Assembly: GCA_030837445.1 (NCBI GenBank)
Contig: JAUPKM010000571.1
Coordinates: 1 to 14,363, forward strand
Source: Actinomycetota bacterium
Lineage (GTDB): Bacteria; Actinomycetota; Actinomycetes; S36-B12; UBA10799
DNA length: 14,363 nt
Direction: 5' to 3'
The first letter of the stretch is position 1, and the number at the start of each line of letters is the position of its first letter. Below, piece by piece: positions 5,398 through 12,656 of the stretch. The notes beneath the pieces are model-generated. The model saw nothing but the letters and a program-made list of their open reading frames with translations, had not been told where the DNA came from and searched no databases. A program made the position numbers and the translations under genes.

Positions 5398-6726
5398 GTG
5401 CAGGTGCACCGGTTCACACTTTTCCCGGCGATGGTGTGTTTGGTGCTACTGCTGTCGGCCTGCGATTCGTCGCAGTCAACCGCGGGAGGCACCGGAGCCA
5501 GCTCTTCGGCAACCGGAACCGGTGGCGCAGCCAGTTCGCCGTCGTCGCCGGTCGGCTGTGTGCCCAACCCGGAGCAGGTGGCGGCGAAGCCGGCCAGTCC
5601 GACTGCAATGACCAGCCCGCTCCCGGCCGAGCTCGTAGGCAAGCTGGACGCGGCAGCGCGAAAGGCAGCCACTCAAATTGCCGCATCGGGGGTCATCGTT
5701 GGCGTACGCGCGCCGACCGGCAGTTGGACGGCGGCCTACGGACAGGCTGATCCGAGCACGAATGCGCCGATGGCGGTGGGGATGCACACACGGATCGGAT
5801 CCATCACGAAAACCTTCACCGGCACGCTGATTCTGCAATTGGCCCAGCAAGGGCGGTTGACCCTCGATGACACGATCGACACCTACGTCGACGGCGTCCC
5901 CAACGGCGACCGGGTCACGCTGCGGATGCTCGCCAACATGACGTCCGGGGTCGCCAGTTACACCTTCAGTCCGAAATTCACCGATGTCTACTTCGCTGAC
6001 CCGGCCACCGTGTTCACGCCGGATCAGGTGCTTGCCATCGGCCTGGCCGAGCCAGCGATGTTCGCACCCGGTGCGCAGTTCTCCTACTCCAACACAAACA
6101 CCGTCCTGCTCGGCAAGGTCATCGAGAAGCTCACTGGACGGCCGGTCGAGGAGGCCTACCGGAGCAGGATCTTTGCTCCGCTCGGACTCGCCAACACGTC
6201 CTACCCGGGCGCTTCGAGCGCGATCCCTGAACCGCACCCTCAGGGCTTCACCCTGCAAGGCGACAGTGCCACTCCCGATCGTCCGAGCAATGCCACCAAC
6301 TGGAACCCACAATGGGCGTGGACCGCCGGCGAGCTCATCTCGACAATGTCTGACCTCTTGACCTATGGCAGGGCGCTCGGCACGGGCCAAGGGCTACTCG
6401 ACGAGGCAACTCAGGTCCAGCGACTGACATCCTTCCCCGACCCGGCCAGCTACAGCTACGGGTTGGCCGCCGGCTGCGGTAACGGCTGGGTCGGCCACAT
6501 GGGCGAACTCCCCGGCTACAACACGGCTCTTTACTACGACACCACCACCGACACGACGGTGGCGGTGCAGACCAACAGCGATATCGCCAACGGCGACTGC
6601 ACGACTGCCGCGACACTCACGGCCAACCCTGCCGGCGACGCGCCGTGCTCGATTCCGGCCGCGAGAGTGTTTCAAGCCATTGCTGACACCCTCGGTCATC
6701 CCATCAACTTCCCCACCATGAAGTAG
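5398..6726 (+). CDS. serine beta-lactamase-family lipoprotein (class C / D,D-peptidase fold)
   Basis: This 442-residue lipoprotein belongs to the serine beta-lactamase/D-alanyl-D-alanine carboxypeptidase superfamily. It probably acts at the outer face of the membrane on peptidoglycan-like amides or esters. The GTG start at 5398 is chosen because GAGGGAG sits 5 bases upstream; an in-frame ATG at 5374 has no such site. The signal sequence ends in lipobox LSAC with the lipid-bearing Cys22, followed by a Ser/Thr/Gly-rich tether to about residue 52. Catalytic motifs are SITK (Ser135, Lys138), YSN (Tyr230, Asn232) and HMG (His367), all in the expected order and spacing. The C-terminal part has three cysteines that could form a disulfide. 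It converges with the SDR gene. Motifs cannot separate esterase, peptidase and lactamase activities. Confidence 0.9.
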   Translation: MQVHRFTLFPAMVCLVLLLSACDSSQSTAGGTGASSSATGTGGAASSPSSPVGCVPNPEQVAAKPASPTAMTSPLPAELVGKLDAAARKAATQIAASGVIVGVRAPTGSWTAAYGQADPSTNAPMAVGMHTRIGSITKTFTGTLILQLAQQGRLTLDDTIDTYVDGVPNGDRVTLRMLANMTSGVASYTFSPKFTDVYFADPATVFTPDQVLAIGLAEPAMFAPGAQFSYSNTNTVLLGKVIEKLTGRPVEEAYRSRIFAPLGLANTSYPGASSAIPEPHPQGFTLQGDSATPDRPSNATNWNPQWAWTAGELISTMSDLLTYGRALGTGQGLLDEATQVQRLTSFPDPASYSYGLAAGCGNGWVGHMGELPGYNTALYYDTTTDTTVAVQTNSDIANGDCTTAATLTANPAGDAPCSIPAARVFQAIADTLGHPINFPTMK

Positions 6727-6731
6727 CCCCT

Positions 6732-6758
6732 GTGGGCATGGTGGGCATGGTGGGCACC
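6732..6758. repeat. three 9-bp tandem repeats in a convergent gene gap
   Basis: GTGGGCATG occurs twice and is followed by GTGGGCACC, filling most of the 36-base gap between the serine hydrolase stop and the SDR stop. The first copy with the preceding GCCCC can form a small hairpin, but there is no T-run, so I do not call a terminator. Confidence 0.7.
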
Positions 6759-6762
6759 CTGG

Positions 6763-7578
6763 TCAGGCGTCCGGATTCGGGTATCGGAATTCCTCGCCCG
6801 GGGGCAGCCATTCCGGTTCGACAGGTTCGTCGTAGATGAACCAGTCGTCTTCCCGGGCAAAATCTTCATCGGTGGTGGCGGTCAGGATCCAGTGGAGGAA
6901 GCGTGCGGCCACGTCCACTGGGATCAGATTCACGACGTTCGCCCGGAAGAATTCGGCTAGTGCGAAGTCCGCCGGATTGGGGGACCGGAGTTCCTGTTGC
7001 ATCCGCGTATCCACTTCGCCGGGGATGGCGGTGCCCAGCAGGATGCCGCGGTGGCCGAGTTCGAGCCGGAGAACGCCGGTGAGGGCGACTTCGGCGTGCT
7101 TGCTGATGCAGTAGGCGCCGACTCCGGCGATCGGGATGTGGCCAGCCCTCGAGGCGATATTCAGCACTCGGGCGCCCTCGTGGAAGGAGTCGAGCTGCCC
7201 AGTCACGAGTCGCATCGGCGCATAGACATGTAGGGCCATCAGGCGTTCGAGATCAGCGACCGCATGATCACCCAGCGGTCCAAGATGGCCGAGCGCGCCG
7301 GCATTGTTCACCAGGTAACTGATTCCGCGCCCCTCCTGTGCGCAGATGTCGGCCACCACCCCAACCACGCGTTCAATCTCGTCGATTCGGCCCAGGTCGG
7401 CGCTCAGCGCGCGGACGCCGTCGTCCGTGCGTGTTGTGCTGTTGGGGCTCGACTGAGGTCCCGATCGGGAGATTCCGATCACCTCTCGGCCGTCAGCAAC
7501 GAAGAGTCGGGCGAGGGCCTGACCGATCCCGCGACTGCTACCGGTGATGACGACTAGATCGTCGGTGGTGTCAGACAT
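6763..7578 (-). CDS. short-chain dehydrogenase/reductase (SDR)
   Basis: This 271-residue classical SDR is a cytoplasmic NAD(P)(H)-dependent oxidoreductase. The cofactor loop is TGSSRGIG (residues 12-19), NNAG is at 91-94, the catalytic Ser is Ser143 (IASRAG), and the catalytic Tyr/Lys are Tyr156 and Lys160 in YCISK. PGEVDTRM (186-193) matches the usual PG motif after the catalytic strand. An SR pair after strand 2 (residues 37-38) suggests NADP(H) preference. The overall pattern resembles the sepiapterin/benzil-reductase-like branch; the substrate is unknown. The C-terminal tail (about 240-271) is acidic, Pro-rich and longer than the core needs. The ATG at 7578 has GGAG 7 bases upstream. It lies 72 bases downstream of the ABC ATPase gene on the same strand, possibly as its last operon member, separated by alternative hairpins. 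Confidence 0.9.
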   Translation of the reverse strand: MSDTTDDLVVITGSSRGIGQALARLFVADGREVIGISRSGPQSSPNSTTRTDDGVRALSADLGRIDEIERVVGVVADICAQEGRGISYLVNNAGALGHLGPLGDHAVADLERLMALHVYAPMRLVTGQLDSFHEGARVLNIASRAGHIPIAGVGAYCISKHAEVALTGVLRLELGHRGILLGTAIPGEVDTRMQQELRSPNPADFALAEFFRANVVNLIPVDVAARFLHWILTATTDEDFAREDDWFIYDEPVEPEWLPPGEEFRYPNPDA

Positions 7579-7617
7579 GACCCTGCTCCAATCCGAGAGT
7601 TGAGAGGCCGCCGCGCC

Positions 7618-7639
7618 CGGGCGAAGCCCGCGAGCGGGC
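7618..7639 (-). promoter_or_regulatory. mutually exclusive hairpins between ABC ATPase and SDR genes
   Basis: In the minus-strand transcript GCCCG, CGGGC and GCCCG follow each other with 4- and 3-base loops, so the middle element can pair with the first or with the third. No U-run follows, so this is not a classic terminator. It may be an RNA-processing or attenuation element lowering SDR expression, or simply a GC-rich repeat. Confidence 0.35.
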
Positions 7640-7650
7640 CGGCACTGCAG

Positions 7651-8433
7651 TCAGAGGACTTTGCCCAGGAATTCGCGCAGCCGCTGGCTGGACGGGTTGG
7701 CCAGCACCTCCCGGGGCGGACCGAAGTCTGCCACCACACCCTGGTCGATGAATGCCAACGAGTCGCCGACCTCGCGGGCGAATCCCATCTCGTGGGTGAC
7801 GACCATCATCGTCATCCCGCTCTCGGCGAGCTTGCGCATCACGTCCAGCACATCGCCGACCAGTTCCGGATCCAGCGCGGAGGTGGGTTCGTCGAACAAC
7901 ATGAGTTCCGGGTCCATCGCCAGCGCCCGCGCGATCGCCACCCGTTGCTGCTGGCCACCGGACATTTGGGCGGGATAGCTGTCGCCTCGGTCGCCGAGGC
8001 CCACCGAGGTGAGAAGCTCGATCGCTCGATCCCGACTCTCGTTCTTGTCCCGTCGCTGCACCACAACAGGTCCCGCCATGACATTCTCAGCGGCCGTCAT
8101 GTGAGGGAACAGGTTGAACCGTTGGAAGACCATCCCGATTGACCGGCGTTGGGCGGCGACCTCCTTGTCCTTCATCTCATGGAGTTTCTCGCCGCGCTGG
8201 ACGTAGCCGATCAGTTCGCCGCCGACCCAAAGCCGGCCGGCGTTGATCTTCTCCAGATGGTTGACGCAGCGCAGGAATGTGGACTTTCCACCTCCCGAGG
8301 GGCCGACGATGCAGGCCACCTCGCCGGTGCGCACCTCGAAGTCGATACCTCGCAGCACCTCGTGCCGGCCGAAGGACTTGTGGACCTGTTCGGCCTTGAC
8401 CATCAACTCAGCTGAGGGTGCTTCCGTTGCCAT
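7651..8433 (-). CDS. polar amino-acid ABC transporter, ATP-binding subunit (GlnQ/HisP type)
   Basis: This 260-residue cytoplasmic ATPase powers an amino-acid importer. All ATPase landmarks are present: Walker A GPSGGGKST (44-52), Q-loop Gln104, signature MSGGQ (157-161), Walker B LMLFDEP (177-183) and H-loop His214. The insertion around residues 72-97 before the Q-loop and the ARALAMDP and VTHEMGFAREV stretches are typical of the glutamine/histidine/arginine uptake class. The permease stop is only 3 bases upstream of this ATG, and GGGAG lies 7 bases before the start inside the permease's last codons, so translation is coupled. Length is normal. It works with the two genes immediately upstream; the amino acid transported cannot be read from the ATPase. 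Confidence 0.95.
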   Translation of the reverse strand: MATEAPSAELMVKAEQVHKSFGRHEVLRGIDFEVRTGEVACIVGPSGGGKSTFLRCVNHLEKINAGRLWVGGELIGYVQRGEKLHEMKDKEVAAQRRSIGMVFQRFNLFPHMTAAENVMAGPVVVQRRDKNESRDRAIELLTSVGLGDRGDSYPAQMSGGQQQRVAIARALAMDPELMLFDEPTSALDPELVGDVLDVMRKLAESGMTMMVVTHEMGFAREVGDSLAFIDQGVVADFGPPREVLANPSSQRLREFLGKVL

Positions 8434-8436
8434 CCG

Positions 8437-9363
8437 TCAGCTCCCGATTCCGAGTTTGGCCTTGAGTTTCTGGATCGGCGTCGGCGGCAGATCGCGCATC
8501 GCGCCCTTGGCGTAGTGCCGTTCGATGTAGTACTGCCCGACCATCAGCACGGAGGTGAGGGCGAGATACCAAATGCTGGCCATGATCGCCATTGGAAACG
8601 GCTGGAACAGCCGAGTCCCGATATTGCCCGCCTGGAAGAACAGTTCCGAGGTCAGCGGGATGATGAATACCAACGAGGTGGTCTTCAGCATGCTGATGGT
8701 CTCGTTGCCGGTCGGGGGCACGATCACCCTCATCGCCTGTGGCACCACGATCACCCGAAGCGTCTGCATCCGGCTCATCCCCAACGCGGTGGCGGCCTCT
8801 TCCTGGCCCTCGTCGACGCTGATGATTCCGGCGCGGACAATCTCGGACATGTACGCGGCCTCGTTCAACCCCAGCCCCAGCAGGGCGGCCACAAATGCCG
8901 GGATGAGGGTCTTGGTGTCAAAGGTCAGCATCTCCGGACCGAACGGGATCCCCAGCGCTATGTGTTGGTAGAGCGCGATGATGTTGCCCCACAGGAACAG
9001 TTGCACCAGCACCGGCGTCCCGCGGAAGACCCAGATGAACATCCAGGCCGAACCGCTGAGCACCGGATTCGGCGATAGCCGCATGATCGCCAGCACGATC
9101 CCCAAGGCGAGGCCGATGATCATCGACAGGATGGTCAGCACGATCACCACGCCGACACCCTTGAGGATCGGCGCAGAGAAGATCTTCTCCCCGATCAAGG
9201 CCCAATTCCAGTTCGGATTGGTGACCAATCCGTGGATGAACATCGCCGCGAACAGCGCGATGATCGCCGCGCCCACCCACCGGCCCGGGTGTCGAACCGG
9301 TACCGCCTCGATCGCCTCGGGAGGTTTGCCGTCAGCGACTCTGGCTGTCTGGTCGGTACTCAT
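8437..9363 (-). CDS. polar amino-acid ABC transporter, permease subunit (HisM/GlnP type)
   Basis: This 308-residue membrane subunit forms the channel of the amino-acid importer. Hydrophobic spans lie at about residues 29-47, 68-95, 105-130, 152-175, 228-245 and 257-277. The permease landmarks are RGTPVLVQLF (114-123) and the EAA coupling loop around 185-208 (EGQEEAATALGMS then RVIVVPQA), which docks on the ATPase. The N-terminal ~28 residues are polar and cytoplasmic; the C-terminal ~25 residues are basic. The protein is longer than the 220-residue norm because of this N-terminal part and the additional first span. Only one permease gene is present, so a homodimer is likely. GGAGG precedes the ATG by 4 bases. 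The binding-protein gene ends 53 bases upstream. Confidence 0.94.
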   Translation of the reverse strand: MSTDQTARVADGKPPEAIEAVPVRHPGRWVGAAIIALFAAMFIHGLVTNPNWNWALIGEKIFSAPILKGVGVVIVLTILSMIIGLALGIVLAIMRLSPNPVLSGSAWMFIWVFRGTPVLVQLFLWGNIIALYQHIALGIPFGPEMLTFDTKTLIPAFVAALLGLGLNEAAYMSEIVRAGIISVDEGQEEAATALGMSRMQTLRVIVVPQAMRVIVPPTGNETISMLKTTSLVFIIPLTSELFFQAGNIGTRLFQPFPMAIMASIWYLALTSVLMVGQYYIERHYAKGAMRDLPPTPIQKLKAKLGIGS

Positions 9364-9416
9364 CGGGCCTCCGCCTGGGGGAGTGTCATCTCAGTTGGGT
9401 ACCGCCTCGACGAACG

Positions 9417-10352
9417 TCAGGAGGTGACGGTCGGGTTCAACTCCGAAGTCTTGATGGCGCCGCTGCCGACACCCCACTTGTCCAGGATCTTTTGGTAGGA
9501 GCCGTCTGCGATTAGGGACTGAATCGCTGCTTGGACGGTCTCGGCAAAAGCTGTCTCGCTCTTGGGGATAGCCACGCCGTAGGGAGCGGAGGCGTAGATG
9601 CTGCCAGCCGCCTGCAGCTTGCCATTGGTCTGCTTGATCGCGTAGTCGGTGACCGGTGAGTCGGCCAGCATCGCGTCGACCTTCCCGCTGACCAGGGCCG
9701 TGGTCACATCGGACTGCAGGTTGTACTGCTGCACGTTGATGGCAGGCTTCCCGGCCTTTGTGCACACCTCGCTTCGGGCGGCGATGTCGTCGGCCTGAAC
9801 GGTGGCCTTCTGCACGCCGACGGTCTTTCCGCAGGCGTCGTCAGGAGTGATGTTCTGCGGGTTGCCGGTCGCGACCGCCCACTCGGTCCCGGCGTTGAAG
9901 TAGCTCACCATGTTGACCTGCTTCAAACGCTCCGGGTTGATGGTGAAGGACGACATCGAACTGTCGAACTTGCCGTTCGTGACTCCGACGATGAGGGAGT
10001 CGAAGCTTGCGTTTGTCCACTCACCTTGCAGACCCAACCTGGCGGCGATGGCGTTGCCGAGGTCGACATCGAGCCCGACGATGGTCGATCCATCTTCGGC
10101 CACAAACTCATTGGGCGGGTAGGAGGCGTCCGTTCCGAACGTCAGTTTTCCGCTGGATTTAATCTTCTCTGGGACCTTCGCAGAGAGGGCGGCGTCTGCT
10201 GTGATGGAGGGCAGCGGGGAGGCGGATCCGGAAGCGGCGCCGGAGCTGCTACTGGAGGAGCTGCTGCCGCCGCAGGCCGCTAGCGACAGGGATGCCGCGC
10301 CGAGGGCCAATCCGATGGCGAGTCGGCGGGAGGTGGTGGACTGCAGGTTCAT
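9417..10352 (-). CDS. amino-acid ABC transporter substrate-binding lipoprotein (SBP family 3)
   Basis: This 311-residue lipoprotein captures the amino acid outside the membrane and delivers it to the permease. I chose the ATG at 10352 because GAGGAG lies 5 bases upstream and the signal peptide begins there; an in-frame upstream extension of 34 codons looks non-coding. The signal peptide has TSRR, a hydrophobic core and lipobox LAAC (Cys27). A run of eight serines (30-37) and a Ser/Gly/Ala linker to about 48 follow. Family-3 features are FGTDASYPPNEF (72-83), FTINPER with the probable ligand-binding Arg142, KTVGVQ (176-181) and VDAMLADSP (225-233) with Asp231. Cys174 and Cys197 could form a disulfide. 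The 186-base gap upstream probably carries the promoter for the whole importer cassette. Ligand identity is unresolved. Confidence 0.95.
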   Translation of the reverse strand: MNLQSTTSRRLAIGLALGAASLSLAACGGSSSSSSSSGAASGSASPLPSITADAALSAKVPEKIKSSGKLTFGTDASYPPNEFVAEDGSTIVGLDVDLGNAIAARLGLQGEWTNASFDSLIVGVTNGKFDSSMSSFTINPERLKQVNMVSYFNAGTEWAVATGNPQNITPDDACGKTVGVQKATVQADDIAARSEVCTKAGKPAINVQQYNLQSDVTTALVSGKVDAMLADSPVTDYAIKQTNGKLQAAGSIYASAPYGVAIPKSETAFAETVQAAIQSLIADGSYQKILDKWGVGSGAIKTSELNPTVTS

Positions 10353-10435
10353 GGGAACTCCTCGTGATGGCGCGGCCGTGGGGGCGTCTTGCTGGGACGA
10401 CTCTATGCCCACCTGCGCGGAGTCGCCGGTAGGTC

Positions 10436-10450
10436 GGACAGAATCTGTTC
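10436..10450. promoter_or_regulatory. imperfect palindrome upstream of the amino-acid importer operon
   Basis: GGACAGAATCTGTTC pairs in 6 of 7 arm positions around a central A, with a perfect 11-base core ACAGAATCTGT. It lies 84-98 bases upstream of the binding-protein start, in the only sizeable gap before the importer cassette, and next to the AT-rich stretch 10451-10460. This suits an operator for the operon. No regulator gene is next to it. Confidence 0.4.
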
Positions 10451-10538
10451 GCAAAATTTCCCGGCAATGGCAGCCAACGAAGGTCGATCAGTCCGGCGTC
10501 CTGATGCCGTCGCCCGGGTGGCTCTGGTCGAGGTCGGT

Positions 10539-11168
10539 CTACGCAGCGGTGCTGGCGCCGAGCTGCAGGCGTTGGTACTCCGTGCCGCTGGTCTGCCCCA
10601 GCCACCGATCCGCGACCTGCTGTCCGATCTCGTTGAGTAGGGCGTCGTGGATGGGGAAGGCGCGATCGGGGCTAATCCGGCGCACGAATTCGATGGCCTC
10701 GCGTAGCTTGAGCCAGGGTCCGGAGACCGGCACAAGGAGCGTCTCGATCTCGCCGTCGGGAACGAACAGGGAGTCGCCGGGGTGGTAGACGGATTCGTCG
10801 ACGACGACGCCCACGTTGGCGCAGTGCGGTAAGCCGTCGACGATCTCAGCATGGGCGCCACCGACGAAGCGAAGCCCGAATCCACCCACCTCGAACGTAT
10901 CGTCCGGTGTCACCGCGACTTGGTTGGCTTCGAAATCGCTGAGGAGTTGGAGGACTTCGGCAGGGGCGTGGACAGTGCCGGCCGGGTTGGTGAGTTGCCA
11001 ATGCGCCAGGGCGGCTGGGTCAATATGGTCTGCGTGTTCGTGGGTGATCACGACGGCGTCCACGCCGTCGAAGGAGTACGGCGCCGACCAAATCCCCGGA
11101 TCGATGAGGAGCCTTCGACCTTCCTTCTCTAGTCGAACGCAGGCGTGGCCGTACTTTGTCAAACGCAT
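10539..11168 (-). CDS. UlaG-like metallo-beta-lactamase-fold hydrolase
   Basis: This 209-residue cytoplasmic protein has the metal-binding signature THEHADHID (His43, His45, Asp47, His48). Further ligand candidates are His115 in GLPHCANVG, Asp132 in HPGDS, and His174 in FPIHDAL. The opening MRLTKYGHACVRLE is typical of the L-ascorbate-6-phosphate lactonase-like/UPF0173 branch, whose members are mostly uncharacterised hydrolases. There is no signal peptide. No Shine-Dalgarno site precedes the ATG; minus-strand TAGATT (11175-11180) ends 6 bases before it, so the mRNA is probably leaderless. It is 33 bases downstream of the MFS gene on the same strand but appears to have its own promoter. The substrate is unknown; general detoxification or lactone hydrolysis are family-based guesses. 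Confidence 0.9.
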   Translation of the reverse strand: MRLTKYGHACVRLEKEGRRLLIDPGIWSAPYSFDGVDAVVITHEHADHIDPAALAHWQLTNPAGTVHAPAEVLQLLSDFEANQVAVTPDDTFEVGGFGLRFVGGAHAEIVDGLPHCANVGVVVDESVYHPGDSLFVPDGEIETLLVPVSGPWLKLREAIEFVRRISPDRAFPIHDALLNEIGQQVADRWLGQTSGTEYQRLQLGASTAA

Positions 11169-11174
11169 GGCCGC

Positions 11175-11180
11175 AATCTA
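11175..11180 (-). promoter_or_regulatory. possible -10 box for a leaderless hydrolase mRNA
   Basis: Minus-strand TAGATT fits TAnnnT and ends 6 bases before the ATG at 11168, in the short gap after the MFS stop codon. The absence of a ribosome-binding site supports a leaderless start. The -35 region lies inside the MFS coding end and shows no strong match. Confidence 0.4.
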
Positions 11181-11201
11181 GCGATAGTTGGCGCCACGAG
11201 C

Positions 11202-12488
11202 TCAGCTGTCAGGCGGATCGGCTGGGTCGTCTGCCCCGCCGACCGACCGCCGAGCGCTGCTGTCCCGCTGGCGGGCCGCGTGCTCGTCCGTTCGCAGGTC
11301 GTAGCGCCACAAGTCCGGCAGGAACACCGCAAGTAGTAGCGCGAAACCAGCGGCTGCAAACCCGCCGCTGGCGATGGCGAACCGCAGCGATGTCACCTGG
11401 GCCATCAGACCGCCGCGGAGTTGTCCGAGTTGCGGACCGGCCGTGAACGACAGCAACTCGATCCCCACCATCCGCCCGCGCATGTCGTCGGGCACCGTCT
11501 GATTCCACATTGTGGTCCGGAAGATGCCGCTGATCGTGTCGGCGGCACCGGCGAGCGCGAGCAGCGCCAGCGCGAGCCAGACGTTGGTGGCCAGACCGAA
11601 GAGGCCGATCGCGGCCCCCCAGCAGGCCGCTGAGATCACCACCCCGCGGCCATGATGGGGTACGTGCCTCACCCAACGGCTGGTGATCGCGGCGAGAAGT
11701 CCGCCGATCGCGCCGGCCGAGTAGAGCCAGCCGAGTGACCATGGCGCATTCAATTCATCGGCCACGAACGGGAAGAGGGCGTATGGGAAGGCCAGGAACA
11801 TCGCCGCGAAGTCGATCAGGTAGGTGCCGAGCAGGTCCCGACGGGAGCGGGCGTAGGCCAGCCCTTCGCGGATCCGGCGAAGGCTAGGCCGCTCGGCCGT
11901 CGCTCCCCGCGGCGTGCTGGCCATCCGCAGGAAGAAGACTATCGAGACCGCGTAGCTGGCGGCGTCCAGACCGTAGGCCCAAGGTGTGCCCCAGGTGGCC
12001 AGCACGATCCCGCCGATGGCAGGTCCGCCGATCGACGCGAACGTCATCCGCGTCATCTTCAATGCGGAAGCGCTTGGCAGTGCATCGTGCGAGACCAACA
12101 GCGGTGTCATGGCCTCCGCGCTGGGGTAGTGCAACGCGGTCGCTGTCGCGAACAGGACCGCGATCAGGTAGACCAACCACAGTTGCGGTTCCGGCGCCCG
12201 GGCGTTGGCAATCAGCACCACCGAACAGAGCAACGCGGAAGCTTCGCAACTGAGGACCACGGTGCGTTTGTTGGCCGCGTCCGCCAGGGCGCCGCCCCAC
12301 AGCCCCGCCAGCACCATCGGGACGAACTGCAGCAGGCCGACGAGGCCGACGGCGATGAAGGAGTCGGTGAGTTCTTTGATCTGGAACGGGATGGCGACGT
12401 AGGTGACCATCGAACCGAACAGGGAGATACCTTCGCCGAAGAACAACCGTCGGAAGTCCGCCGAGTCGCGCAGCGGTCGGAGGTCCAT
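11202..12488 (-). CDS. major facilitator superfamily exporter (MFS_3/EntS-like)
   Basis: This 428-residue inner-membrane protein should be a proton-coupled exporter of a small molecule. It opens with DLRPLRDSADFRRLFFGEGIS, which is typical of the enterobactin-exporter-like MFS_3 group. Signature loop A is present as GGALADAANKR (about 65-75). About 12 hydrophobic spans are visible in two halves, separated by a basic central loop with RGATAERPSLRRIREG near residues 195-210. The C-terminal ~35 residues are hydrophilic and charged (DEHAARQRDSSARRS). AGGAG lies 5 bases before the ATG at 12488. The upstream gap carries tandem repeats that may be regulatory or an insertion-sequence remnant. No siderophore genes lie nearby, so the substrate is unknown; drug or metabolite export is a generic inference. 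Confidence 0.92.
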   Translation of the reverse strand: MDLRPLRDSADFRRLFFGEGISLFGSMVTYVAIPFQIKELTDSFIAVGLVGLLQFVPMVLAGLWGGALADAANKRTVVLSCEASALLCSVVLIANARAPEPQLWLVYLIAVLFATATALHYPSAEAMTPLLVSHDALPSASALKMTRMTFASIGGPAIGGIVLATWGTPWAYGLDAASYAVSIVFFLRMASTPRGATAERPSLRRIREGLAYARSRRDLLGTYLIDFAAMFLAFPYALFPFVADELNAPWSLGWLYSAGAIGGLLAAITSRWVRHVPHHGRGVVISAACWGAAIGLFGLATNVWLALALLALAGAADTISGIFRTTMWNQTVPDDMRGRMVGIELLSFTAGPQLGQLRGGLMAQVTSLRFAIASGGFAAAGFALLLAVFLPDLWRYDLRTDEHAARQRDSSARRSVGGADDPADPPDS

Positions 12489-12530
12489 CGCCGCTCCTGT
12501 CTCATCCTTTGTGCCGGGTGGGGTTCAGGG

Positions 12531-12580
12531 ACTCGATCATGCCCGTTGGTGTCGGGTGATCATGCCCGCTGGTGTCGAGT
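12531..12580. repeat. two 20-bp tandem repeats bounded by a 6-bp inverted repeat
   Basis: GATCATGCCCG followed by (T/C)TGGTGTCG occurs at 12535-12554 and 12558-12577, differing in one position, with a 23-base period. The 50-base block starts with ACTCGA and ends with TCGAGT, which are exact inverted copies. It sits 43-92 bases upstream of the MFS start. Tandem end repeats of this kind occur at the ends of IS21-type elements, so this may be an insertion-sequence remnant. It could equally be a pair of operators. No transposase is present. Confidence 0.65.
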
Positions 12581-12594
12581 GGAGGTCGGCGGGG

Positions 12595-12611
12595 GCGGGA
12601 GTGATTCCCGC
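12595..12611. repeat. 6-bp hairpin near the DoxX-like gene
   Basis: GCGGGA-GTGAT-TCCCGC is a perfect 6-base-pair stem with a 5-base loop, 15 bases right of the tandem repeat block and 46 bases before the DoxX-like ATG. There is no T-run on either side. It may be part of the same remnant or of the 5' leader of that gene. Confidence 0.45.
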
Positions 12612-12656
12612 GGCGGTCACACGGACACAGCGCGCGCGAACCGGTAGGAAGGGCCC

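Noticed and set aside
5476..6390. 304-codon minus-strand frame inside the serine hydrolase gene
   Set aside because: The plus frame contains the SxxK, YxN and HxG motifs in order; the antisense frame has shadow composition.
10353..10454. N-terminal extension of the binding protein by 34 codons
   Set aside because: It would bury the lipoprotein signal peptide; the internal ATG has a GAGGAG site at proper spacing.
10490..10520. Possible terminator after the MBL-fold hydrolase gene
   Set aside because: The only inverted repeat seen (GGCATC with GACGCC) has a mismatch and no T-run follows.
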